From the NCBI RefSeq assembly GCF_040802235.1, contig NC_133164.1, positions 116,330,302-116,394,301 of the forward strand: a DNA stretch of 64,000 bases, written 5' to 3'. Every line of letters starts with the position of its first letter. The first letter of the stretch is position 1. The position numbers and the translations under genes were made by a program. Under the pieces are notes generated by a model. The model did not search any database and was not told where the DNA came from. It worked only from the letters and a program-made list of their open reading frames with translations. This document shows positions 25,746 through 37,510 of the stretch, piece by piece. The DNA comes from Manis javanica (Eukaryota > Chordata > Mammalia > Pholidota > Manidae).

Positions 25746-26940
25746 TTGTGAGACATGATTAGATCCTGTAGAAAGATAACATCTTTCTAGGCAACCAGAG
25801 AAAGCTTCACAGGGTTGTGATTACTTAAGACAGAGATTAATAAAAGAATGTCAATATTATGAAAAGCTGGAGATAAGGGCAATCAAGGTAGAGAACAAAT
25901 ATAACCAAAGGCCCAAAATGAAAAAATGCAATAATTTTAGGTTTAGCCAGTATGAATCGTTTTGCCAAATTTGTGCACAGATAAATCCGTGTCTCTTTTA
26001 TTTTCCCAATTATTAATGACTCCTTGGAGCAGCCACCTATTAGCAGGAAGCAGTCGTGTTTCTGTCTTGAAACCTCCCAATCCATAATTGCCCAAGAGTT
26101 GTCTTATTCAGCCTGATGGAATTCTTTTTCTTTATGCCCCAGTGCCAAAGATAACTAACTACTCACAGAGTATTCCACAGTCTGTTTCTCTACCACTGCC
26201 GTGGTGTTCCTTCTAAACTGTAGCTGTACCTGTGAGAAAGAGTTGTGATGGGGTCTTAGGCGCAGAGTCCTGTAAGGGCAGAGTGGTTCTTCACAGAAAT
26301 GAATCAAACCTTCTCACTGCTCGGTTTGGCCACAGGTGTTTCCCACCTTGCTTCTCAAAGTTTCCCCTCTTTAGTTTACACCATTATTGTCAGGCAGTTA
26401 TTCTCCAAAGAACCACCTCAGTGTGGTGGGTTTTGGGGGAAATGTAAATAAAAAACAAAATCTCCCAGCCCATAGCATGGCTCCACAAAGGTAGAAGATA
26501 AAGACAATTTGTATTATTTAGTACTCATTAAACCAGGAAGTGATGTACATCACAGGCAATTTGCTAAGAGACTGCAAAAACAGAAAGAAATCTCACCTTT
26601 TACATAGCCAAGCAGATTATGCTCTCAAGATAAACAATAACTAGTCCCCAAGCACAGGGATTTAATAGCATCATTTGTCACACAGTTTTGCCTCCATTTT
26701 CATGGTAACTGGGGTTACCAAATGTGCTAGCTAAATGGCTTTACCCCCAAAAAGTAAACTCATATCTTTAGGAGGTAGTTTTGGAGCAAGTGGCCCCCTG
26801 AAGTTAGCCTCCTACCCTCCCATTTAAACTGGAAAAGAAGAGTTGCAGCATCATCCGTGATGAATATATTTCACAGAGGTGACTCCCAGGTCCTTAAGAA
26901 AGGTATTCCTGAGTCTTCGACTTGGCAAGGGGTTTATTTA
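25746..26940. other. Unassigned intergenic DNA
   Basis: No gene or named repeat. The 82-codon antisense frame at 25837-26085 and 71-codon frame at 26232-26447 show no recognisable domain. Confidence 0.4.
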
Positions 26941-27048
26941 GGTTTTAAAATATTTACATACATTTCAAAGAAACAGAGAAATGATAAAGTTTTAGGTTTT
27001 AAAATATTTAAATACATTTCAAAGAAACAGAGAAATGATAAAGTTTTC
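26941..27048. repeat. 54-bp tandem duplication, two copies
   Basis: 26941-26994 and 26995-27048 are the same 54-bp unit with one visible difference (tttacatac versus tttaaatac). The near identity suggests a recent duplication, or one maintained by conversion. The unit contains 'ttcaaagaaacagagaaatg' and no ORF of note. Confidence 0.9.
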
Positions 27049-28589
27049 TAAAATAAATGTTCTAAGAAATAGGCATAAAAAGATTAAATCTCTGTGCTTT
27101 GATAAATCAGACATATGTAATCCATTCCATACAATGCCAACAAAATTACTCAGACTATCACTAGTTATAAAATGGAATGAGGAGCAGGTGGAAGTCAAGG
27201 CAGTGCGACATCAGGTGATGACGGTACTGTTTTTATGGCAACACTCATGTTTCTCTTTGAGGCGCAGGGAGCAGATACAGGGAAATGAGTTTATTAAGGA
27301 AAGGTGTTAAAGAAAAATACAGTTTGTTGAGAATTTCTCTTTGGAAGTCATAAGACAAGTATGATGACAAGCATAGATTCTGACTGTATGCATTACAAAG
27401 TTTTAATGAAAATGAACGTCATCTGTGTTCAACATGAAGCATTCTTTCATGGCTAAATTTCATAGGCCGAAGATGAGGGATGCTGCAGTGAAATTAGGTT
27501 TCCTGGTCTCAGCAGAAAGGAAGGCATCCCCATAGTGGTTGAAGATAGGTGATGACAGTTAAGTATCAGAAACAACATTGCCACAATAACTACATGATTA
27601 AAATAGCAGTTAGAGACATTGGCATGCATGGGGGCCACTGTGGCTAATTCATCTATGGGTCACTTAGAAATTAAATGATTGGATAGCTTCCTAAGGTTTT
27701 CCATGACATACTTACAAGGAAAAACTCTAAGATTGCTGAGCACATGCAACTAAAGCCATTGTAATGGGGATATATCTCCTCTTAATGATTAAATGTAAGC
27801 ACTCTGGAGATCACTAGACTCTTTATTGATTGGAAGGCTGGGTTCCTTGGAAGAAAGATACATAACATGAACCTCCTCTAAAGTTTTCAAAAGGAGTGAC
27901 TGCTATAAAACCAGAAATATACAAACTTTCTGAGGATAGCTATATATTGGTACTGAAATATATAAATATATTGGTACTGAGACTTAAAATCATCTCTCTG
28001 AGTCAGGGACAATTAACGGAGGCAAATGAATGAGGAGGAGGTCAAGGGTCTGACTGTGTCTTGGCCAAATGAATCTAACAGCAGGTTTGGTGGGACTGTA
28101 GACCTATTCAATGGTGGTTTCCTCTGGAAGAGAACAGACAGTGAGAGTAGATACATTTTATAGCTGTAAGAATCATCTTACTGATTACAAAATGAGCTGT
28201 GTTAATGTGGAAAGGGCTAAGTGGAAGTTCTAGGAATTGGCCATTCCAGACAAATAATCAGCAAAAAGCAATTCTGAACCCCTGGATTAACTATAGAGAT
28301 GAGTAAAACTGGAAAAGACCTAACAAATTCAAGACTAGTGATTCCTACCACATCTCCATTTACCTTCTTTATTTAGATGTGCAAATTCAGAAGGATTATG
28401 GAAAATGACAAGTCTGTTATAAGCTTAATCAAGTGGTATTTTTAGAGTAGGTATGAGCAGAAGGAGAAAAAGGAGGCTGGCAGACCATCCAGTCTCCACC
28501 CAGTCACTGCAGAGACAGCCCTCTCCCCTCAGACCAATCCACTCTGAGGCTCAGCACAAACTGACAAGCAAAAGATATGGGTCACTGGG
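27049..28589. other. Unassigned intergenic DNA
   Basis: No gene or named repeat recognised. A short direct repeat containing 'atattggtactga' occurs at 27945-27980. Confidence 0.4.
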
Positions 28590-29020
28590 ACCTTCCTAAT
28601 TTTGGAGCATATGCACTTAAGGAAGACCTTGTTGCTTGTAACCCTGAGGCTATAATATCATAATTTTATCATTTACATTAAGGTTTGGCTCCACTGTGGG
28701 TTTTAATAGACGCTCATAGGAAAAATGACAAACACAAAATTGCACAAAGAGACTGAAGGGGAAGAAACAAGACAGATCCTAAAGATACAGTGAAAATGAC
28801 AAAATGGGAGGGAAGAAACCAAATAAACCCCATAAAGGACACAGTGTAAAGCCCTGCGGGCAGCTACCCACCCTCAGGGTCATCCCGCTCCTCTGCCTCT
28901 GGAGCACAGCACCCTTTCACTTTGCTACATAAAAAACCTTTGCAACTTTAACTCTCTATTGGGTCTCTTGACCGAATTCTTTCCTTCAAGAAGACAAGAA
29001 CCGAGAAGTTCCACAGCCCA
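28590..29020 (+). mobile_element. Possible ERV1-type LTR
   Basis: A CT-rich block ('cccgctcctctgcctctgg'), a degenerate poly-A region ('acataaaaaacctttgc') and a terminal 'attctttccttcaagaagacaagaaccgagaag' block are laid out like the R-U5 part of a gammaretrovirus-like LTR. The family and the left edge are not determined. No second LTR was identified in the window. Confidence 0.35.
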
Positions 29021-30900
29021 CTGCCCAGTTACAGCATTGGCCATCACAACTTTCGTTTCAGACATGACATCTTTACTGGAGCAAATCAACATAATTCCTG
29101 ACAACTGGCCTAAAGTCTTTGACCTGCTATTGTCTTTTCTATCCCAAATAATAAGATCAAAAACCATTTTCATTTTCATGGCAGGGACAAAAGTACACTT
29201 TTAATATTTTAGTTCAGTGCTCGTTCAAACCTCCTGTTCCCCATCATAGTACAGTTCATAGAAGGAGCTGCTATCCTTCTGAGACAGCACAAAAAGTTTA
29301 ACTGGTCCATAACATTATGCTTCTTAAACCTCATAAGCAAACAGTAGCAAGTACATTAGAAACCTTATCAATACATACGTTTGCCAAAGGTAGAAAATGA
29401 ACCCAATGAAATTTCTAGGGAGTCTACTGTTAAGGTGACTATTAGGAAAACCCCTTAAACTGAGTAACAAGTTGCTGCATCTACTCCCAGGATGAAAGGC
29501 ACAACTGTGAAGGGATGGCTTTGGATTTGGGAGGGAAAATATACTGCATTTAACTTGGTCTTAGAAGTCACCAGCGGGATAATGTGCAAGGCTGCCAGTT
29601 TCAAATGAGAACCAAAACATGAATAGGCTCTACAGGTTTACTTGGAACTTATGACCTATCAGTTCCACCAGTATAGGGGCAGATAAAATACAGAAAGAAA
29701 TTCCGGCAAGCAGTTCCAGTAGGAGAACCACAAAATATATATAAGGCTTTTTAGTCTATCCCTTACTTTGCTGATTAATATTCAGTTTTAAAGCAATTCT
29801 TGCCCTGTTGCTGAGCCCTAGTGGAGACTGAACATTTGATCATGGAACAAAATATAACTCTGTAATCTAAACCGTCAATCATGTATTGGCTATTAGCTGA
29901 TCCACTAAACTCTAAGTTAGAAATGCTCAGTACCAGTATTTTATTACAAAACACAAATGTTATATAAACAGAAAAGGTTGACTACACCGATAAGAAGCCC
30001 ACAAATTATATGAGTTGGATGATACTGTCTTTTACCACTTCAACATAATTTTTATTCATCCAGGTATATAACCCTATTTCAAGTACTTATAACAAGGTAA
30101 CATAGAAGGAAAAAAAACATCGACCTGCCTCACAGGGATCTGCATTACATGTTGGCAGGCCTAAACTAGAACGCACTGAATATAACTTTAATGAGGAGCA
30201 GCCTTGAAAAACAGTGATGTAGGGATATTCTCCCAAACAGGATTTTGATAATGCACTTTACATGTAAGGGCAACCTAAGTGACAGGTCAACAGCAGACTG
30301 ACTAATGGATAATGGCTAATGACTGGCAGCAAAGTAAGGGACTGGGAAAATTGGTGATTGGAGGTGGGAGTTCGGTTACATGGGTGAACTTACTAGAACA
30401 ACACAGAATGAGAAAAATACTCACGTTTCACTTAAATACCAGCTGGAGGGCATCTATAGCAGCAGATGCTCACAGTAATCAGGAAAATAGTAACCTTCTC
30501 TGTGAATTTAAGTCAGCAATTTTGCCCTATAACCCTAACACTTACCCAGTGGATCCACTTACACAATGGCAACAGCAGCACAGACAGGGACTATGTGTGG
30601 TCATGAATGGACTCCAAATTGGTCTTCTTGCCAGTATGGATCTCTACTCCTAATGCTAGAAGCTGAGCTATCAATAATGCACCATCTCCTAAGTGCATGA
30701 GCTTGTCATTGGGATGGCAGCAGGAAAATATTTTTGTATATGGATTCCCTGCACTGCTATCCCAACACTACCATTTATGTATTTGTTCAGAGACTGATCT
30801 ATGTGGCATACATCAACAGGCTCCCATATCCTCTGGCTTCTGGTTAGATTTGGCTTATAGGAATCCACAGCTGGATAGAGCTAGGAAGAGTAAATAAAGA
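29021..30900 (+). mobile_element. Possible decayed retroviral internal region
   Basis: The stretch downstream of the LTR-like block is less AT-rich and carries several frames of 66-113 codons (for example 30312-30653 and 30697-30897). Some wording, such as 'acctatcagttccaccag' followed by 'ctgagccctagtggagactgaac', reminds me of old ERV pol or env remnants. I cannot identify a protease, reverse transcriptase or integrase motif. Treat this as a hypothesis. Confidence 0.25.
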
Positions 30901-31120
30901 GGATTTTGTATTTATTTTCCCCCATTGTAGAGACTTCCTCAAGCTTGACTAAAGATTAATGCTCTTCTTAAGGAAGTCTTCTGGGTTGACTTAAATCTCT
31001 TTCCAGAATAAAACTCACATCGCTTTTTGATGGTGATAATGGCAGGGGTGGTGGTACCCCTAGGCTTCTGCATTTTATCTTCTTCTTAACTTATTCCTGC
31101 CACACCTTCATAATTAAATA

Positions 31121-31368
31121 AAGGATAATGTGTGTGTCATCTGTATGTAATTTTAAATATGAATGACATATTTATCATCAATAGGCTGTTTGAGTTTTAA
31201 AAAGTAACTTAAGGAAAATAGAAGTATGTAACAAATGACTACAAAAGGATAATGTGTGTGTCATCTGTATGTAATTTTAAATATGAATGACATATTTATT
31301 GTCAATAGGCTGTTTGAGTTTTAAAAAGTAATTTAAGGAAAATAGAAATATGTAACAAATGACTACAG
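31121..31368. repeat. 124-bp tandem duplication, two copies
   Basis: 31121-31244 and 31245-31368 are the same unit, starting 'aaggataatgtgtgtgtcat'. There are only a few substitutions (for example tatcatc versus tattgtc, aactta versus aattta, gaagta versus gaaata). This indicates a fairly recent local duplication. No gene lies inside. Confidence 0.92.
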
Positions 31369-33964
31369 GAAAACAAAACTAGCTGCTAAATTTACGTTTG
31401 TCACACCAACAATTCACCACCTTCAATGGTCACTACATTTAATCTGCCTCCACAAGCTTCCCTGATAGTGTAAAACCAGAGTTCAGAGTGAGGAAGATAA
31501 TGGAGTAGAATGTGTGTGTTGGGAAATGATTTTAAGCAGCTACTTGCATCTCTTTGTGCCTTATAACCTCTTTTCTGGACTATCTCTTCAAAGATATTTA
31601 GATAACAAGCAGCCTTAGAAGACAGGAATATTGTCTCCCTCTGGGGGCAGAGAGCAGAATTGCCTTTTGTCTAGTATATGAAAGACTACCTCTGAGGTCA
31701 AGTCTGTGCAGGTTTACTAGCATCCTCCCATTAAAAGTTCAAGGTTTCTGTAAACTCAGTTTCTCAGTTGTAATGCAAGTGCCCCATGTGTACAACATCC
31801 AACTGAGCTGTTCAACACTGCCTGGGACTTGGAGGGTAAGAGGAACATGAATCTCTCACAACCTGATGTGCCATTAGTAATGAAGTTCTCTTTGTCTCTG
31901 ATCCAGCATCCATGCGAGTGTGGAAGGCTAACTTGCTACTTGAAATCAGGGTAAATTTCAGACCCGCCATAGTTCTCAATAACATGAGTTGGAAATATTT
32001 GGTAATTATAAAACAGAAGGTCTTAAATGTAAAATGAAAATTGCATTTATTTTGGGAGATAGGCACCATTAAGAGTTTATTTTCTTAAATGTATTTCAGA
32101 AGTATGTGGAAGTGACATGACTAGAGCTGGGTTTTAAAAGTGAAAAGCTGAGATGACTGGATTCAACTGGGAAGAGAAAATGCATGTAAATAAGTGCCAA
32201 CATTTTATTGCATTATATATTGAAGCAAGAATATTTAAGACCTGAATAGAATAGAGTCCTTGAGAATGAAAATTAGATGGTCTTTATCATGCATGATAAT
32301 CAATTATAAGTTAAGTAAAAAGGGGGAAAATGTTTCAAAGTTGATTCAAAGATATGAAACTGAGTAAGAATTCTTGGTGCCAGTTATAGAACTAAAAAGG
32401 ACAAGTTTTTGGTGAGGAAAATAATATTTATTTTGGGGGAATGCCATTAAGTCATACCCCTGGGCAAAGATACCAAGAGTAAATCAGAGCCTGAGACATA
32501 GATCAGGATTCATCTCTCTTTATATGACTGTTGGGAGCTATTCTGTGGTAGAACCTTTGGAAAAGTCTAAAATTAGGAAAAAAGGACAATAAAGAAAATA
32601 TTTACTGAGGCAGTAACAGAAAAGTCAGAAAGGTTAGAAAGAAAAGTAAGATACTGATATGACCTTGAAACCAAAGTAGAAAAAGGGCATAGTAAAAAAA
32701 TCCAAATTCACAACTGTGGCTGAGAAATTAAGTCATTGAACTATGACAAAATGTTACAAAAAAAACTGTTGCTCTCCCACTGTATCTTTGGAGCCTAACA
32801 CAGTGCCTAGAAAATGTTAGTATGGAAAGATTTGCTGGTGAATCCATAAATGGAAATTAAAGTAGCTGGGTATTTGTACAGATACATGGATATCACCAAA
32901 ATAGCAATTATAAGCCTGCTGTTTCGATTTCCGTATCATACCTGGTGAAGTTTGTAATATGGTAAGGTGACATATCTTTTTTTCCTTGAGATAAATAACA
33001 TTGTTTTCTTTGAGGTAACCTTCCCCCACCCCCTCCAAATCACTGTAGTTGAGATATACAAGTTTTATTGTTTTACTCAGGGTTCACCATCTTACAGTAT
33101 TTATAATGCAGAGTTTGGAATGGAGTTTCAGGAAATAGGAAATAACTTTTAACTGCTGCTTGGTTAACAGTGTTTCACTTGCCATTTCATAAATTCAGAG
33201 TCAGCACAGTTTCCTTTGCTTGTTTCCTTTGACTCATCAATGTAGATTGAAATCTAATCAGTCCACAATCATGCTAATGTACTGTGCTACTTTCATTGCA
33301 GCAAAGAATAATGTTGTTATAAACTCAGTTACATTTTAGAATAATGCAAAAATTGAAAGTGCTATTCTATGTGCTATGTAAATTAAGCATTTTATGACCT
33401 GAGGCTTTACCATCAAAATTCCATTTTGATCCATCAGTTTTCATCAACAAATTAAAAGAACTTGTGACTCAAGTATGGGAAACAATGAATTTAAAGCTAC
33501 AATTATTATTTATACAGAATGTTGCAAAATAAATGACTTGCAACAGCAATATATAAAACTACATGGGCATTGTGAAATCAAAAACCCAAATAGTTTCTGT
33601 ACACACTGAGATAAATATTATAAAAGGCTGTTATGCTCTAAATGACTGAACTTTTTTTATAACTAAACTAATGAATTTTCTCCTTCTGACATGGGGAAAC
33701 AAAGCAACATGTCTTATGCCTCAGAAGTTTCACTTACTTCTTGGGAGTATTCCTATTCTCTAATGTAATCCAGCTTCTGTGTCTCCTCATGTTTCAGTGC
33801 TAATCATTTATATATTGTCATTAAAAACTGGAATACACTCCCTACCCTTTTCTATATAATTTGATGAAGACTGAAATATAAGATTAAAGGCGATCGATCA
33901 AGTTCTTCCAATGAGATATAATCAGTGTCAGAATGAGTTTCACTCTACATGCATGTGTGTGTCT
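31369..33964. other. Unassigned AT-rich intergenic DNA
   Basis: No gene or named repeat recognised over about 2.6 kb. The small frames at 31812-33152 have no domain. Confidence 0.4.
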
Positions 33965-33965
33965 A

Positions 33966-33969
33966 TGTA

Positions 33970-34033
<64 letters not shown>

Positions 34034-34077
34034 CGTGTGTGTGTATATATACACACACACACATACATACATATACT
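33966..34077. repeat. Compound microsatellite (TC)n(TA)n(TG)n(TA)n(CA)n
   Basis: Starts with about 13 TC/CT units, then TA units, then an almost pure TG tract with one CG-containing unit ('tgcgtg'). A short TA stretch follows, then CA and ATAC units. The TG tract, TA centre and CA tract form an inverted repeat around position 34050. It produces overlapping meaningless frames on both strands rich in L/S, Y/I and V/C. Confidence 0.97.
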
Positions 34078-34939
34078 TTTTTTACCTTTACTTGCTTCTT
34101 CCAAGGACTCATTTTTCTCTTTCACCTTGAATAACTGAGCCATAAAAACAATTATCCCAATGTATATTATTCTTGTCTTCATGTGCCCTTTAACTAAACA
34201 AATCTGCTTATGTTCCTAATTCACACTTTCTACTAGTCAGCCCCATATGTGTGCGTAGTTTTGTGTAGAGAATGAAGGAAAACCCTGAATTTGCAGTGTG
34301 AGTAGATGAGGTTTTAATAGTGGGAGTTTGATGTCTCAGTGAACATTCATCTCCTGCTCATTTCTACATATTTGTGAAGAAACAGCTCCAGAGAGGCACT
34401 TTCAATGTGTGGCTCCATTAGACGCATAAAGAATAATTATGGATTCAGCATAGATCTTTGCTTTCATTTTTCAGTTATTTTCTCCCACTTGGATTTTATT
34501 TCATCAGAAATTACTAGAACGACATATAACAAAGTCTGTTCATAGCTGTTCAATTATGAAACAAAAATGACATCAATAAATGCACTTGGTGAACAGTAAA
34601 ATATTTATCAAATTTTGAATCTTATGCAATAAATAAAATGGAAAATCAACATTTTATTCAGGACCATGGTATCATGTCAACATATTCATGGTAATAATGA
34701 AATGTTATACTTGCTAATAGAGTTAGTGAGAGTTAGTGCTGGCTTAGTACAGAGAGAGCAGAGATGATATAGAGCACAGGTATCCCTTATTTTTTCCATC
34801 TATTTCTAACTGCCCAAATTGGTTCTAAGTATGCAGAAACTGACAGTGGAAGTGATAATTTGGGACAATTAATACTCTGAACAGTGTCCAACTCATAATG
34901 AGCAAAACTGTAAGCTATAAGTTTCCTTGAGAAAAGGTG
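34078..34939. other. Unassigned intergenic DNA
   Basis: Nothing recognised beyond short A/T runs. Confidence 0.4.
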
Positions 34940-35420
34940 GGCATAGACCATCTCTCTGAAAAGGCAACATTAAAGTGGAGCCTTAAATGACATGAAGGAG
35001 TTAGCTAAGGGATGAATGAGGCAAGCACATTCTATGGAAGAACACAAAAATGTGACCTTGAGGCAAGGATTAATTTGTAGAAATCCCCAGAGAGAAAGCT
35101 AATACTGTAATGGAGAGAGTGGGCTACCAAGCATAGTACAGAGAGGAACCTAAGGATCAACCAGTTCATGCAGGACTCGGTAAGTGATCTCAGGTCTATA
35201 GAATTTTATTTTAAGTATGATGGAAAACCTGCACTCATTACCTTGGTTGACTGATCCAAATGTATGTACAAAAATCTACCTGGCTGCTAGTTAGAAAATG
35301 GATTGCAGCAGCTAGAGTCACACAGGAAAACTAGGTCAGAGGTACAAGCATCAGATCCAATGATGGATGATGGCAGACTGAAATAAGAGTCTTGGTAGCA
35401 CAAATAAAATCAGAAGGAAT
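34940..35420 (-). mobile_element. L2 LINE fragment, antisense
   Basis: 'aaaggcaacattaaagtggagccttaaatgacatgaagg', 'gcaagcacattctatggaag', 'ccttgaggcaagg', 'atgcaggactcggtaagtg', 'gaattttattttaagtatgatgg' and 'ggattgcagcagctagagtc' follow, in order, the reverse complement of the L2 3' half. Antisense frames at 35331-35626 lie at its right edge and are not genes. Confidence 0.65.
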
Positions 35421-35674
35421 TTGGCAATATTTAAGTAGTATGGGCAGGCCTGGTGGTGAAATTGGTTTGGCTCCAAATGAGAGATTAAGAAAGACCCCAA
35501 GTCTTTGGAGTTCACAACTGGAGACATTGAAGCACACACCTGTTGGTTTGATTCTGTTTTGATCATTCTGGGTGTTTTCCTTAGCCCTGAATTGTCTTTC
35601 ATGTTATCCTTCATGTTGTTTGCCAAATTCCTCTAACATTTGCTTACTGTGAGGCTCACTGACCTCTATGAACT

Positions 35675-36245
35675 GGAATGGTTAATTTTTGTGTTAATTT
35701 GACTGGGCTTTAGCCCAGAGAGTTGGTGCCCAGATATCTGCGTGCTCAGAAATCTGGTTAAACATTATTTCTGTGTGTATCTCTGAGGGTGTTTCTGTAT
35801 GAGATTAACATTTGAAATGGTACAAGGAGCAAAGCAGATTGCCCTTCCCAGTGTGTGGTTCTCATCCAATTCCTTAAGGCCTACATAGATCAAAAAAAGC
35901 CAAGTGAGAGAGACTCAGCTTTCTTTGCCTGGCTGGGTGAAAAGTCTAATAGGGGGTAACTTACAGACAATGGAAAATTTGACTGATTATCTTTGAGTAA
36001 AAGCTAAGATATCTGTTTTCTGCTGCTTTTGGACTGGAATGTATGCCATTGCCTCTCTTGGTTCTCAGCTCTTTGAACTCTGACTGGAACTATACACACA
36101 CTGACACTCCTGAGTCCCTAGCTTGCTATTGTAGATCTTTAAGACTTTTCAGCCTCCATAAATATGTGATCCAACTGCTTATAATAAATCTATATGTGCA
36201 TGCCATATTGGTTCTTCTGCTGTGGAGAACCCAGGGATACACTTA
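35675..36245 (+). mobile_element. Ancient mammalian LTR-like repeat
   Basis: The ordered blocks are 'gttaatttgactgggcttta', 'gtgcccagatatctg', 'aaacattatttctgtgtgtatctctgagggtgtttc', 'gagattaacatttgaa', 'aagcagattgcccttccc', then 'cagcctccataaatatgtgatccaactgcttataataaatc' and 'gttcttctgctgtggagaaccc'. I recognise this as a common ancient mammalian interspersed repeat with an LTR-like end (AATAAA) but cannot fix the family name. The 67-codon frame at 36043-36246 is inside it. Confidence 0.6.
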
Positions 36246-36469
36246 GCAGATAACATCCTGATTTGTTCTAAATTTGCTCTTGGAGGGGCACTAAGGCCCT
36301 TATTAGTGCCTTAGCAGAATTGCAAAACTGAAATTCTTGGATATATTTGTATGGGAATAGGTGCCTTTATTTATCCAGTCAAATAAATCAGTTCACTGAG
36401 TTGGTAAAGTGTGCAACTGGTGGCCAAGGGGTTGTGACTCAGGTGACCCCTCCTGCTTGGAAATCATTC

Positions 36470-36820
36470 CTTTCTTTATTGAACTTTTAAATTGAATTAC
36501 AGTACACATAAATAAATATGCAGAAATGATCATTTATATCTAAATAAGTAATCATGAACATAACTCATACAACTACAACCCAGTTAAGGACATGGAATAT
36601 TTTCAGTACCTCATTATCTTTCTTTTTGTTCCTGCTTGATTACTACTTCTTCCCTTTTTCTTAACAGTATCCATTACCCTGATTTCTGAAACTATATATT
36701 TTTCCCTGTTTTTAAACTTTACATGAATCAAAGTATATTGTATATTCTTTTCTGACCAGAGTCTTCTGTCAGGCATTTATGAAGCCATACACATTTTTTT
36801 CTTGTAATGGTAATAATCCC
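36470..36820 (-). mobile_element. Old L1M 3' UTR fragment, antisense
   Basis: 'catacaactacaacccagttaaggacatggaatattttcag', 'ctgatttctgaaactata' and 'ctttacatgaatcaaagtatattgtatattcttttctga' match the complement of an old L1M-type 3' UTR. No ORF. Confidence 0.6.
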
Positions 36821-36829
36821 AGTATTTTT

Positions 36830-37022
36830 AAAAACAGTATTATAAAAAACAAAATCACAGGGATGAAAAGTACAACATTGGAAATATAGTCAATAATACT
36901 GTAGTATCTTTGTATGGTGACAGATTGTCACTACACTTATGGGATTTGGTAATGTATATAATCGTCAAATTACTATGTTGTACATCTGAAACCAATATAA
37001 TATTGTCAATTGCAATAAAAAA
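36830..37022 (+). mobile_element. Short L1M 3' end, sense
   Basis: 'cacagggatgaaaagtacaacattgg' and 'actatgttgtacatctgaaaccaatataatattgtcaattg' followed by 'aataaaaaaa' is the end of an L1M-class element with its tail. It lies between two antisense L1M pieces and was probably inserted into one of them. Confidence 0.7.
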
Positions 37023-37370
37023 ACCAGGATTATTGTGATATAATTGACATATAATAAATACAAATATTTAAAATATACTATAAGCTTTGACACACACATA
37101 TATATATACATACACACACACACACACCCATGAAACCATCAGTACATTCAAGATAATAAACATGTACAAAATCCCTAAAAGTTTCTTCAGGCCCCTTTGT
37201 AATTCTTCCTGTTCATCTCATCCTGAAGCCTCTAATCCCATCCCCAGGCAATTAATGGTCAGTTCTCTGTTACTATTTAAACTGCAAATATTAGTAACAA
37301 TTTGCTTCATTTAATTAACTTTTTATAGTTTAAAAAATTCATCACTCCTATGTAAATCTAAACACAAACT
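37023..37370 (-). mobile_element. Old L1M 3' UTR fragment with microsatellite
   Basis: 'gtgatataattgacatataataaata', 'cccatgaaaccatcagtacattcaagataataaacatgtac', 'aagtttcttcaggcccctttgtaa' and 'ccccaggcaattaatgg' are the complement of an L1M 3' UTR. A (TA)n/(CA)n microsatellite at 37091-37128 replaces part of it. The 75-codon frame over it is a shadow. Confidence 0.7.
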
Positions 37371-37374
37371 GTGA

Positions 37375-37505
37375 CATGGGTTGGATTAGGATTAGCTGAG
37401 AAAACTGAGGTTCAGAAAGTTTAAGTCCCTTACTTAGGGTTGATCACATATTAAATAGCAGGTAGAGAATACCTTCAATTCAGGTCTTCTGATATTCCAA
37501 ATTGT
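37375..37505 (-). repeat. MIR SINE fragment, antisense
   Basis: 'gctgagaaaactgaggttcagaaagtttaag', then 'tagcaggtagagaatac' and 'ttcaggtcttctgatattcc', follow the reverse complement of MIR from core to head. Confidence 0.7.
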
Positions 37506-37510
37506 TTGCA

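Noticed and set aside
33966..34077. Regular spaced repeats as a CRISPR-like array
   Set aside because: Simple dinucleotide repeats in a mammalian genome, without spacers.
33884..34182. Five overlapping ORFs on both strands
   Set aside because: All are translations of the compound dinucleotide microsatellite.
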